From the NCBI GenBank assembly GCA_003988855.1, contig QYAI01000049.1, positions 62,001 through 126,000 of the forward strand: a DNA stretch of 64,000 bases, read 5' to 3'. This stretch comes from Arachnopeziza araneosa (Eukaryota > Ascomycota > Leotiomycetes > Helotiales > Arachnopezizaceae). Positions 1-10,406 of this stretch are shown one piece after another; within the stretch, counting starts at the first letter, position 1; every line of letters begins with the position of its first letter. A program made the translations under genes and the position numbers. The notes beneath the pieces are model-generated. The model had not been told where the DNA came from and made no database searches. It saw nothing but the letters and a program-made list of their open reading frames with translations.

Positions 1-219
1 GCCCCATTCTTCATAAGGGATTCTCTTCAACGCTTTGTTGCCATAATCTACTACCCTTTTCTGCCAGCCCGACTCCTTCTTCTCCCAATTTGCCCAGAGC
101 TTCGCGGCTCTTAAAGTTGCCTTGTCCAACCATGTCTGCTGTTCGTTGGTGACAACATTGAGCCTCTGGCAGTATATGAGTGTCCGTCGTGTGGAAATAG
201 GGAGCAACAGGAGGCGCAT
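1..219 (-). CDS. Mitochondrial K+/H+ exchange-related protein (Mit_KHE1 family), N-terminal part
   Basis: The first 73 codons of a gene that runs off the left edge. The start is the ATG at 219, giving an N-terminus that opens MRLLLLPISTRRTLIYCQR and continues through a Trp/Lys-rich stretch to IPYEEWG. This opening is characteristic of the fungal family related to yeast YDL183c, an inner-membrane protein tied to mitochondrial K+/H+ exchange and volume control. The frame is open throughout and no intron is needed. The membrane segments expected later in the family lie outside the window. Recognition rests on the N-terminus only; the role is family knowledge, not visible here. Confidence 0.75.
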   Translation of the reverse strand, partial: MRLLLLPISTRRTLIYCQRLNVVTNEQQTWLDKATLRAAKLWANWEKKESGWQKRVVDYGNKALKRIPYEEWG

Positions 220-1123
220 GGTTGCGCGCGACTACCGAGTCGCGGTGTCTCGATGCAGGAAGATATTCAAGTCATTCCTAGTATTCAGAATAGGTGGTTG
301 AGTGGGTTAAGAAGAGACAGGTCTCTTTAGATGTATCGCTCCTGAAGATTATTAGACGGATGAATTTCGACCAGCAATGACGCATGCACCTATTTCATGA
401 GCCGCAGAAATTGGCACGAGCGCCAACATTAAATGGTTATTGGAACCACCGAATTTAGATGGTAGCTTTTGCAGGCAAATGGTCCTAATAAGTTTATAAA
501 TAACATATTTCAGAGCAATCGGCCTTGCCAGAATTCATTTACTGTCCGCAGCTGGTTTGTTATCAATTTGTAGTTGCAACTGCTGATGCACAGCGCCCTC
601 TGCCTCGCAAGGGATAGGATGCTCTTATTTGTGTTTTGTTGTCAAAAACTACCTTAAATTATCCTTTCTCAACAACGTTCTTAAAAACAGTCCATAAAGT
701 TTAGCTTTAAGAAATGGATGTTAATGATATTAATTTTGATTCTCCATCTTCGTCCTACAAAATTGCTGGGAACTGTGCCTTCGCCACCCCATTGTGTAAA
801 TATTTTTTATGTGATTGCCTGCGGCTTTTGAGCTTTTGCTGATCAGCCACAATGACCTTCTTCGAGGGAGAGAGCGGAATAATATGCAAGTTCAAATGGC
901 CTCAAGCATAAAGTCTATATTTGCTCTGGATATTGAAAAAGTAATCATTGTCTTTCGGGGCTTCACAAATCCTGGCCCATCTTGATTGGCCGACCGCATC
1001 ATGAGGCTTAGCCTCGTCTTACCAAAACCAAGGTCGAACCGCACAACTTCACGCTTTCCCACCAACCTGCCGACCTCATCGTTCGTTCTTTTCGTTACAA
1101 TCGTTTTGATATTAATATCTAAT
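220..1123. other. Intergenic region, divergent promoters
   Basis: Lies between the divergently transcribed Mit_KHE1-type gene and the SRF1-type gene. AT-rich. Open frames at 892-1219 overlap one another on opposite strands and resemble no protein. No repeat or RNA gene recognised. Confidence 0.6.
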
Positions 1124-2491
1124 ATGACTGCAGTTATCCAGAGAGGAGTTAGGACATTGCCTCGTAAGTCCGGCCTCATTCTCCAAAACATTGCTGACAT
1201 TCAAAAAAAGCATGGATAGACTCTTACGAGGAAGGCGAGACCATACTTAATTCTAAACCTACGGACAGACAACTCTCCTCACCCGGTCGAGCACATGCCG
1301 CGCAGCACAATTATGTCCCGTCAAGTCCAGCAAGGAGGAGGTCGCAAGATGGATATGTGGAGGATTTCGATGATATTTCCACTGGAGCACTCCAGGAAAA
1401 GCATGAAACGAGTTTCTTCGGTGGTCACAAGCAGCCGGAAAGAGGGCGAAAGTGGGACCATGCAAGAGAAGCCGACCCTGTCATAATGCAATCCCAACTG
1501 CTACAGAATACCTCACCATGGAAGGCATATATCAAATCTTCAATGTATGGACGAGCACCCGACGAAGATGGAATAAGAGTCGATGAGAACTTTTTAGCAG
1601 AGCAAACTCCAGGATATCAAAGGCCTTGGACTGGCGACTTGGAAGGGGCCAACGATTCGGAAAAGTTTATCGGATTACTACACAACAAAAAGCGGCAAAG
1701 AACTATGATCAACCAGTTCCAGCACACTTTACTCATGCACCCTCTCGTTCCTCTGGTATTTCGAGTCACAGTGCTTATCACGTCCGTTATTGCGCTTGGG
1801 CTCGCAGCATCTGTTCATCATCTTTCTGACAATTACCGGACCTCAGATCAAAAGTCTTCGACCAATATGGCGATTGTAGTTGATGTGGTTGCGATTCCTT
1901 ACATCCTTTACATAACTTGGGACGAATACACGGGAAAGCCACTAGGTACGTCTTATATGAATTTCTAATAGCTCCTGGGATATTTAGCCTTTGTAAGTGT
2001 CGTAGAGTTGTTGAGACTCTCAACTGTCACGAAATCTCACAACTTCTTCGATATTCGGCCCTCGTCGATGCACCGTTTAGTTCTTGGAAATCCAGCTTCA
2101 CGAATGCCCCATAATGCCTTAGCAATTCGATCCTATATCTAAAATTTACAAGTAATGTTTGCTAACCAAGAAAATAGGATTACGGTCCCCCAAAGCAAAG
2201 ATTCGTCTGATTTTGCTTGACCTGTTCTTCATCATCTTCGAATCGGCAAATCTAGCTCTTGCCTTCGCAGAACTAACAGACCCAGACGGAAGCTGCACCC
2301 TTGGTCCAAGTACCTGCGCTTCGGATAAATCGATAACTGGCTCAAATACATGCTATCACAGAGTTGTCTGCGACCGGGTGAAAGCGCTGTGCGGTATCTT
2401 GATGCTAGCACTACTTGCCTGGAGTTTAACATTTTCCGTCAGTATCTTCAGGCTAGTAGAGCGGGTGGGTGGTAGAGAAGAAAATGATTGA
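1124..2491 (+). CDS. SRF1: SRF1-type regulator of phospholipase D
   Basis: Three exons, 1124-1163, 1211-1945 and 2178-2491, give 362 residues. Exon 1 reads MTAVIQRGVRTLP and joins across a 47-bp intron (branch GCTGAC) to PWIDSYEEGE, restoring the LPPW...YE motif typical of the N-terminus of fungal Srf1 proteins. The middle carries the conserved PGYQRPWTGDLEG block. Hydrophobic segments follow at about 213-235 and 250-270, then VVDVVAIPYILYITWDEYTG, and after the second intron two more membrane segments. In yeast Srf1 regulates the phospholipase D Spo14; the location is probably membrane-bound. The second intron is 232 bp, long for this window, but the join rebuilds GKPLGLRSPKAKIRLI, which is conserved. 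The paired cysteines in the last luminal loop are present. Confidence 0.85.
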
Positions 2492-3058
2492 GTCGTGAAA
2501 GTTGATGGTGAGCCCGGAGATTGAGGCTACCATCCCTACAATACCTAGCTTCTAGACAATAAATGAAAATAGTAAAACAAGGGCAATATGCAACTCATAC
2601 TCCCGCTTCCAAATTCATATCATTGACTAATATCTCATATCCCATACAAAATCGAGGCCACTAAACTTTCGAGCACATATCACTATCTCACTCTTCTGAA
2701 GCAATTTAAGCTCTCATTTCATAATTGTTGTTAAATTTCTCAGACAGCCAAAATAATTACGATTACGAAAGTACGGAATCTAGATTGACAATGATACAAG
2801 GGTGATCCGTACGAATTTCCTAGTGATGTTGCATCTTTCCATAGTTCATCTTCAATGCCCCTTTTCGGAGTGCCTGATACTCAATTATCTTAACACGTAG
2901 ATAGGTTGAAGCGATCAGATAGATATACATCCTTAATTTGACATTGGCTTTCCCTGTAAAAAATTTATCTTCATGTCTCATCACGACTTTAAATCAAAGC
3001 GCCTGTGCCGCTCAGAAATAGCACCACGACCACTACCTTCCCTCCGTACCATCTTCAC
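2492..3058. other. Convergent 3' intergenic region
   Basis: AT-rich spacer between the ends of the SRF1-type gene (+) and AVL9 (-). Presumably both 3' untranslated regions and poly(A) sites. Nothing else seen. Confidence 0.6.
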
Positions 3059-5322
3059 CTACTCATGGGCAGCTTCCACCTTCGGAGCCAGCTCATCAAC
3101 AGCTTCTGAAAACCGAGAGGGGACCGGATAATTATGAGTTAGTGCGGCGCTGGTTCTCTTTGTGTTCTTTCCCGGCGATCCAGGACGCACATCAGCGTCG
3201 AAGAGATTCTCCTCGAAGCTCTCTTGAGTCCTTGGTCTCTGCTCTACCACCGTTGGTTTCTCTGTTCGAGTTGGTAAAGTAATATGAGAATTATTTTCTT
3301 TCTCTTTCCTCAATGGAGCCGTATTCAGGGAGGTGGAGTTACTCCTTCCCCAGTAGCTAGTTTTCCGCTTCTCTCCCATCCAGGTTCCCCAGCTGCCGAT
3401 ATAAGCACCAGCAGTCTTGCTGACGCTTGCGACTGTCTGTCTGGCGCCGTTGAGATCAGGTTGATAACCCGGGCTTGCCAGACCATTCTTCTCGGCTTCT
3501 CGTCTTGCTTCTTCGTGTTTTTTCCTCTGGCTCTCTCGCAATGCTTCCATGTCTGCGTATAATTTGTTAAACATAGTATTTGCTCTCTCCTTGCCAGCTT
3601 GGAGATTCCTGCCTAGGACTTCTTTCCCAACAGCAAATCTCTCATCCAGATGGAATTCCTTGACCTGTTCCATCATGCGTGCTTTTACATCGTCGATTGT
3701 GAGTCCACCTGCACAAGGATGCTTCGGGTCTACGATATCGAAAAGATGCGAATCTGTGTACCTATCCCAGATTCTGTAATTTTCTGACCGTGACCAGGCC
3801 TCAGTCCAGTTCTCGCCAAAATCATGACTTGGGTCCCCATCTGTTTGAGGCAACCTGACGTTGGGATTATTTGCGTGATGAACCATATAATTGTGGCATT
3901 TCACTGAAGAGAGCATGGAAAGTAGATACTCCTCAAACTGGAGGCGAATAAATTCTTCGGAGCCGACGTAGCCCATTGTTTTTGGTCTTCCTGGATTCGA
4001 TTCATCCCAGGTGTCGTTTACGGACTGTGTGATGAAGTCTATCCATCTCCTGTCTGCTGCCGATAATGCAAGAGCCGAGCGTAAAGACGGCGAGGTAATG
4101 TTTATGCTGCCTTCGTCGAGATTTATTAGGATATCGCTGTAGCGATCTTTCTGCTGTAGTAACAAAGAATTGGTAGAGCCAACAATGTAAGATTTTGTCC
4201 CGTAGTCTGCAAGGATATCAAGTTGCTGTAAAGGTGTATATGGCCCGAATAAACTCCCCTGAGATCGAATTAGCAACTAGTAATATTCAGCTTTTGGGAC
4301 AAGTATACCTTTCCGAAAATTTGTAATGGCAATCCCATATAACTCAAGAGCGAATTTCGATCACTACTTTTCAGGGTCGTTGGTTTCTTCAAACCTTTCT
4401 CATAACTATCCAATTCTGGGTCTGCGCAATCTTGTAGATTCCGTATGAGACCTGGTATCAAGCTAATGAGCGAGAATTGCATCATACATAACCTTTCGCA
4501 TCTCGATCCAAAAAAGAGCATCTATTTTATCAGCAACTGCTTTCTGAACTCAGAGCCTAGAACCAAAGCGGAACATACCTTTGGCTGTAATAAACAGCAC
4601 TTAAACATGACCAAACTCTGCCATCTAAACTCCCTCACCAACTCTCTTAAACTCATGCCTAGATACTCCTCACCGCCCACCTCGCCCTGGCCTTTTTTCT
4701 CCCTCTCCCTCTTCTCGTCCTCCTCACGGACCCGCTCCTCAGCCAGCGAGTCCTGGAACCTCTTCAAGATTTCGACATCCTCAAATTGTCTCTGTGCGAA
4801 CCAAGCCGTAGTAACCACTCCTAGCCTCTCCCTCAACATGCCAAAGAATTGAGGACTATCTGCTATCACCACCACCGCTTTCTGCACCGTCGAGCGCGTG
4901 ATTTCGGGAGAGGGGTTCAGGAGCATTGATGTAGCGAGTTGACGAGAGCATGCGATGCCGAAGAGGGAGGTAGAGGGTTTCGTCGGCGTGGCTTTGCGTA
5001 GGAGAGTAAAGTATGAGAAATCTTGTTGTGTGGAATGGGCACCGTCGCTGAGTGCCATGAAGGGTAGAAGAGGCCATTCATTATCCACAGCGGGATCTGT
5101 CCCCTCTTCCGCACCGAACCAGCTCTCCACCTCAGGACCTCTATTCTTGTCAGCTGGGCAGGTAGGTAGCAGAACATGATACACTCACTTGGCGTGATGA
5201 AATCCTACTACCGTAACCAGCGGCACGAAGGCATCACTATTGCCCGCCTCTGCCGACGAGTTCTCAGGCACCGTGAGGGGCGGAACGACCACGGATGGCG
5301 CATTCAAATCGACTTCCTCCAT
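3059..5322 (-). CDS. AVL9: AVL9, late secretory pathway protein
   Basis: Four exons (5322-5189, 5140-4579, 4521-4309, 4258-3059) give 702 residues. Avl9 is a DENN-related protein needed for exit of cargo from the Golgi to the plasma membrane. The sequence shows VVGFHHAKGPEVESWFG at the N-terminus, WPLLPFMALSDGAH, STVQKAVVVI, FFGMLRERL, and the strongly conserved block FGSRCERLCMMQFSLISLIP that opens exon 3. QIFGKGSLFGPYTPLQQLDI is rebuilt across intron 3. After ALSAADRRWIDFITQ the C-terminal third is charged and low in order, with a Lys/Glu/Arg coiled-coil-like stretch near 535-570. All introns are short GT-AG types and phases match. The start at 5322 gives an acidic leader before the conserved part, usual for the family. 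Confidence 0.92.
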
Positions 5323-6575
5323 GATGGTGTGTGGATTCCTTGTCCCAATTTGCTAGCCTCTCTCAAATCCAAGCCGACGAAGTCCTCGAACCGTATGTGA
5401 ATATGCCCTCTCGTCCCGCCGTTTCAATGCATCGTTCCCAGATCGACTTGAGATCCCAGGGCCGATCCTCTTGAGCCAAGTGTCGTTTGGTTTGGTTGGA
5501 TTCAGTTCAGATGAACTGAGTTGGGGCGCAGATTCCAAGATCCAGGATCCAAGATGATAATTGAGAATAGGTAGAGAGGAATAAGTAAGCTTAACCTTCA
5601 CCCTTCGTTTACCCTGCTCCGCGCCTTTTGCCTCCCTTTTCAGCTACCTACTCCAGGATTTCCTTGGTCAATGGCTCAGCTCTCATGCGGCACCGCAAAT
5701 CACTTCCCAAGTCCATTCATCAAGCAAGCACTTATTCAGTCTTTTCACCGCCAACGCCAATGCCAACGCCAACGGGAGAAAAAAAAAACGAGATTCGCTG
5801 TTCGTGCAGGACCCTCCACTTGGCCCCCCGCCTATCGTGAGCGATCCCTGCGGGCTATCTATCGGGGATCCCACCTCGTGGAACACCATTGCGCAGAGGC
5901 ACGTGATGGAATCACACCTCGCCATGCAGGTAATATCAGAAACAATATAATGATAGGCTTAGAGGCGGCGAGTGAGTTGTCTCTGCTGCCATTGACGAAG
6001 ATGGATGGCAGCGTTATTATTAGACCGGTGTCCTCTGCTCATCGGCACTAGGTAACCTTACGCTTGGTGAGAACAAGTGATTGGCACGAGAAAGGAGCGC
6101 CGAGGACAAATCGATACCGCTGAAGATCTTCGCCACGACCCTACCGGATGCAAGTCACACCCGCAGCTTCCTTGAGATTCACGGCGTCAATGGCACTGGA
6201 AGAAGGCAATGCATCTCCAAAGCTTATAGAATGGTTTCCATCACTCATGCATTCCACTACCTATCTATATCCGTACACGTTCTCCAGACCGCCTCCCTCT
6301 CAGCTGCTCTCTGGCATCATGACCCATCCAACCTCTCGTGCCGTTTATGCCATGCATTTGCAGATGATTACGCCGAAAGGAGAGGAGAAGCCCGTTGTGT
6401 GAAGCCCCAAAGAAAAACGTTTACCGGAGAAAATGCAGAGCAAGCGTGAACATCAGCTAGCTACCGCCAATCCGGATGTCAAGTCGTGTCCTCGTATCCA
6501 GTCGCCGCTCAAAATCCCACCGCCGCCCAACAAACTTTTCTATATGGATTTGGCATAAGTCGTGGCTGATCAAAT
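5323..6575. other. Intergenic region upstream of AVL9 and downstream of HOG1
   Basis: Holds the AVL9 promoter and the 3' region of the MAP kinase. Short overlapping open frames on both strands look like chance. No RNA gene or repeat recognised. Confidence 0.55.
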
Positions 6576-8167
6576 TCAATGACCATTCGTCACATCTTCC
6601 ATCGCCTGATTCTCAGAGTCGATGTTGTGGTAGTCAAGAATTTCCGAATACCTGCAAAGAACAGACCAGTTAGTTACTCAATTCAATCATTCCCCCCCCG
6701 CAACTCCGCAAGTAACATAACGGGAAATCGTGCGGTGGGAAGCACTTGCCCCGCTATGTATTTACTCTTGGCTATTTTCGTAAAGTTGCTCGTACATCAT
6801 GATTTTCCAAGTGTCCACCGGTAGGTCAGCGTCATTGAATGACCAGTCAAACTTCTCATCTGCGACGGGCTCATCCGTTGGATCGTGATATGGGGAGAGG
6901 TATTCGTGTGCAAGCGCCTCGGAAGCCTTGACTCGCTTCCTAGGATCGAATACCAGCATATCTTCTAGGAGATCGATTGCTACGAGTGCGGTCAGAGACG
7001 AAATTGTCTGTGGAAAGACCAAAAACATACCTAGTGGATCTGCATTTCTGAATTTGTCCTTCAATGGCTGTCTTTCACGCTTGGGAAGAGATTGAACAAA
7101 ACGCAGAGTCTGGAGACATGTCAGCACGACCAAATTCTAACCCCTGCCGCATCATCTTACGTTCTCGCTCGCAATGGTGTGGATAACATCATCTGGAGGT
7201 GTTCCTAGAAGCTCCGTGATGATCGAAAATTGATTGACATGGTCCTTTCCTGGGAACAAGGGCTTGCCCTCCAGCATCTCTGCAAATATACAACCAGCGC
7301 TCCAGATATCAACCTCGACGTCATACTTCTGCCATGTGAGCATGATCTCGGGCGCTCTGTAGTATCTGGTCGAGACATAGCCGGTCATCTGAGGATCCTG
7401 AATACGTGCAAGACCGAAATCGCAGATCTTCAAGTCACAGTTTTCGTTGACTAGGATATTACTAGGCTTGAGATCACGGTGAACGACACCTGCGGAGTGA
7501 ACATATTTGAGGCCCCGCTGCCACACAGTCAGCTCTGCGGAAGCTTTCGGATTGTTAAAGGGGTATTTACTAATATTTGATAGAGGAAATACTGGATGAA
7601 TTGTTTCTCGAGTGGTCTTGAGGTTAAAAGTCGATGCAAATCGGTGCCGAGGAGTTCGGTGACGAAGTAACTAGAAAGTTGTTAGAAACATGTTAGGCGG
7701 GGTGAGGGGCAGACGTGCATGTCTTCGAGGGGCGAAATGAAGATATCACTCAGTGAAATAACCTGGAGGCATTAGCATCGCTAAGAAAAAGTATTTTCAT
7801 CCGTCAATTAGCATACATTCTCGTGCTTCAAATGTTTCAATAACTTCAACTCTCGATAGGTTCTCTTGGACAAAACCGGGGTGCTGAAGGGTTTCATGAT
7901 CTTCTTAACCGCAACATTTTGGCCTGTGAGTTGATCTTTGGCAGAGCTGGGCGCGCTCTATCAGCCAGATGTCCAGCTTTCGCTGCATTTTGAGGTGGAT
8001 TTACCAAACTAAACCAAACGCACCCATTCCTACTGGCTGGAGATCAGAATATCTGTCGGACAAAGTCAATTTCCATCGCGACGAGCAAAGTGGATTGTCT
8101 GCCCCGCGTACCTGGACGTGATCTCAAAGGTGGTCCCGAAGATCTGAGCTCGTACGAATTCTGCCAT
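6576..8167 (-). CDS. HOG1: Hog1-type stress-activated MAP kinase
   Basis: Nine exons (8167-8112, 8052-8005, 7946-7817, 7762-7719, 7670-7571, 7517-7161, 7109-7031, 6979-6796, 6651-6576) give 357 residues, the normal length for Hog1/SakA/Sak1. The Gly-rich loop is GMGAFG (28-33), the ATP-binding lysine lies in VAVKK (46-50), the catalytic loop is HRDLKPSN (139-146), DFG is at 159-161, and the activation loop carries TGY at 171-173, the p38/Hog1-type phosphorylation site. A common-docking motif [14 protein letters not shown] follows. The kinase relays high-osmolarity, oxidative and other stress signals from the Ssk2-Pbs2 cascade into the nucleus. Intron 4 (7671-7718) starts with GC instead of GT: the join [13 protein letters not shown] is possible only with a GC donor. 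The last exon encodes [11 protein letters not shown] and a short tail. Confidence 0.96.
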
Positions 8168-9124
8168 GATGACAATCTATTCTAGCGAAGCCGCTCGAAG
8201 GGACTTGGCTCAGGTGAGGATTTGTGAGGGGTCGGAGAAGAGAAGAGGTGCGATTTCGTGATTCAGGGTGTGGTGTTGATGGATTCTCGTGTGAGACGGG
8301 GGGTTGGAATCGCCTAGAAGTCTAGCAGGCCTGAATAGCGTGTAGAGTGGTGCGCTGGAAAAAGGGCGAGTTTCCTGCTTGGGTGGATGGATTGACCAAC
8401 GGCTGGAGCAGCGTCGGGGTCGATTTGAATGAACAACTGGCTGCAGAAAGAATGGGTTCGTGATCTGAATAAGCTAGGAGCTTGCAGGAACAAAGGTTAG
8501 GTAGGCTAAGGTTATTTCATCGACCTGGGGGGGCGACGCTCTTCTTTCTTGCTCTGGAGACAGCACCACAGTGTGTTGGAGAAGCGCAGACAGAAATTGA
8601 TGGGTCGACCTCCCAGATGGAGCAGGTAACTGGTGCTGCGATGGATGGTTAGTAGCCCAAAGGAAGCGTGTCGGTGCTGTGGTGGTGCAAGCGTCTTGGG
8701 AGGAAGCGCAGACGGAAAGTCAACAAGAGGGGCGGAGGAGATGAAAAAAAAACGCAGGCGGTGAGATTGGCAGTGCGCAGATCTTAACTCAAGACGACAA
8801 ACTGTTAAGACGCGGACGGGTGGGTGGATGGGCGTGCGGTTGTTTATGTATGTGCTGCTGTCCTGCTTGTTGCGAACCCTTCCCTTGTTTTCCTGTATCT
8901 TGATCAGATGGAAGCCAGGTCCAGACTCCAGGATGCCCCGCCGCCTTTCTCTTGCCAGCCATCATGATAGTGGCCGCATTTAGGGACCGGTCCCTGAATC
9001 GAGGAGGACGGTACATCACGAGTGTCCACCCTTTTCCTCTCGCTCTGTCTCTATCGCTCTCTCTTCTTCCCATCATCATCACCAGCGACGACTACTACTA
9101 CTACTGCTGCTACTACTACTACTG

Positions 9125-9159
<35 letters not shown>

Positions 9160-10406
9160 GCTACTACTTCTACTACTACTACTACTACTACTACTATTCT
9201 TCTACGACTACTACTACATATCTCTCTCTCTCTCTCTCATACCTCAAACCCCTCCCACTGGCAAAAGCGGCGCGTCATACAATGTACCTACATGGGCAGC
9301 GAAACGTCCAGAAAGTCCTACTCGTCTCTGCACCTCCTCTCTCTACGTCATCGCCAAAAGCGCCTTTTCTCCCATCCTCCCCCCCCCCTCCCTCCCTCAT
9401 CTCTGCCTTCATGCAGCCATGCAGTCCATGCATCCATCCCAGACTGTCCTTCCCACTTCCAACCATCGAGAACAGCCCATTCCCAATCCGAGCACTTCCC
9501 ATCACCAGACATTTTCTCCTGCCCCAGGTCTGCCTGGTCCTTCTGGATAAAGACTTGTTCAGAGGGGGAGACGCATCCTGTCGGCGGTTCGCTGGTAAAG
9601 GTGCTGTCAGCGCCACCGACATCATCACACGTTGACCCCAACGGACAGCAGGGACAGCACCAGAGTCCAAGAGCCTCAATCGCTGATCCAAAACCAGATT
9701 GTGTGTTAAAAGGCAACTTTTCTTCTCCTCCTAAAGATCATCTTGACCCCGAAGGAAAGAAAAAAGGGATCTGCCAAACTGGCCCTTCTCCAGCAGCATC
9801 AGGGATCGAATTCCCATGCTGAGAAAGATGCCATTCAATAGCCGAAGCGCGATTTCGATGCGCGTCATCTTTCTCAGAGTTGCTTCAGATCGGTAACATC
9901 AATCACGCCTCTCAGATCTCACTTATCCATTCCGAGACACTTCATAACCACCCCATCATCATATCATATCACCTTTTTAATCATCATTAACCCTCTGATT
10001 CTGTGGATCGTCAGAAAGACAGCTGCACACTCAACTATTACCGTGGCTGGGCATAATACATATTTTAGCGACCTGCGTACAAACAATCCCATACTTGATT
10101 TGATATATGTGCTGCATAAATTGCAGAGTCACAAATCGTGGACCGCAGAAATCTCTTTCCAAACCTAGAGACTATTCTTAAGCTTGATAAGGACTACACG
10201 GAGAAGACATTGCCAGACTTTATAGATCACCGGCAGTCTGATAAGTGACAATGCACTTGAAGCTTTGGTCACAGTCAACTCAACACCACATGAAGTGAAG
10301 GCATTGTCAACCTATGATTCATTCGTCGTTACGCAACTACTCCTAAGCCCGGCCCCTCAACCAGCCTTCATAGCTTAAGAACACTATACCAAACTCATCA
10401 ACGCTC
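8168..10406. other. Long HOG1 upstream region with microsatellite
   Basis: About 2.2 kb between the kinase start and the glycogen phosphorylase stop. It contains GT/GA-rich stretches, the trinucleotide array at 9089-9218, and C-rich tracts near 9380. Overlapping frames translate to Thr, Tyr or Ser runs from the repeat and are not credible genes. Likely promoter and 5' leader of HOG1, which would be unusually long. Confidence 0.5.
9089..9218. repeat. ACT/TAC trinucleotide microsatellite
   Basis: Roughly 130 bases of imperfect ACT repeats with scattered ACTGCT and TTCT interruptions, followed by a CT dinucleotide run to about 9239. Lies about 0.9 kb upstream of the HOG1 start. Confidence 0.95.

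Noticed and set aside
8952..9822. Two long overlapping plus-strand frames over the ACT array
   Set aside because: They translate to Tyr/Cys or Thr/Ala runs because the repeat has no stops; no conserved sequence outside it.
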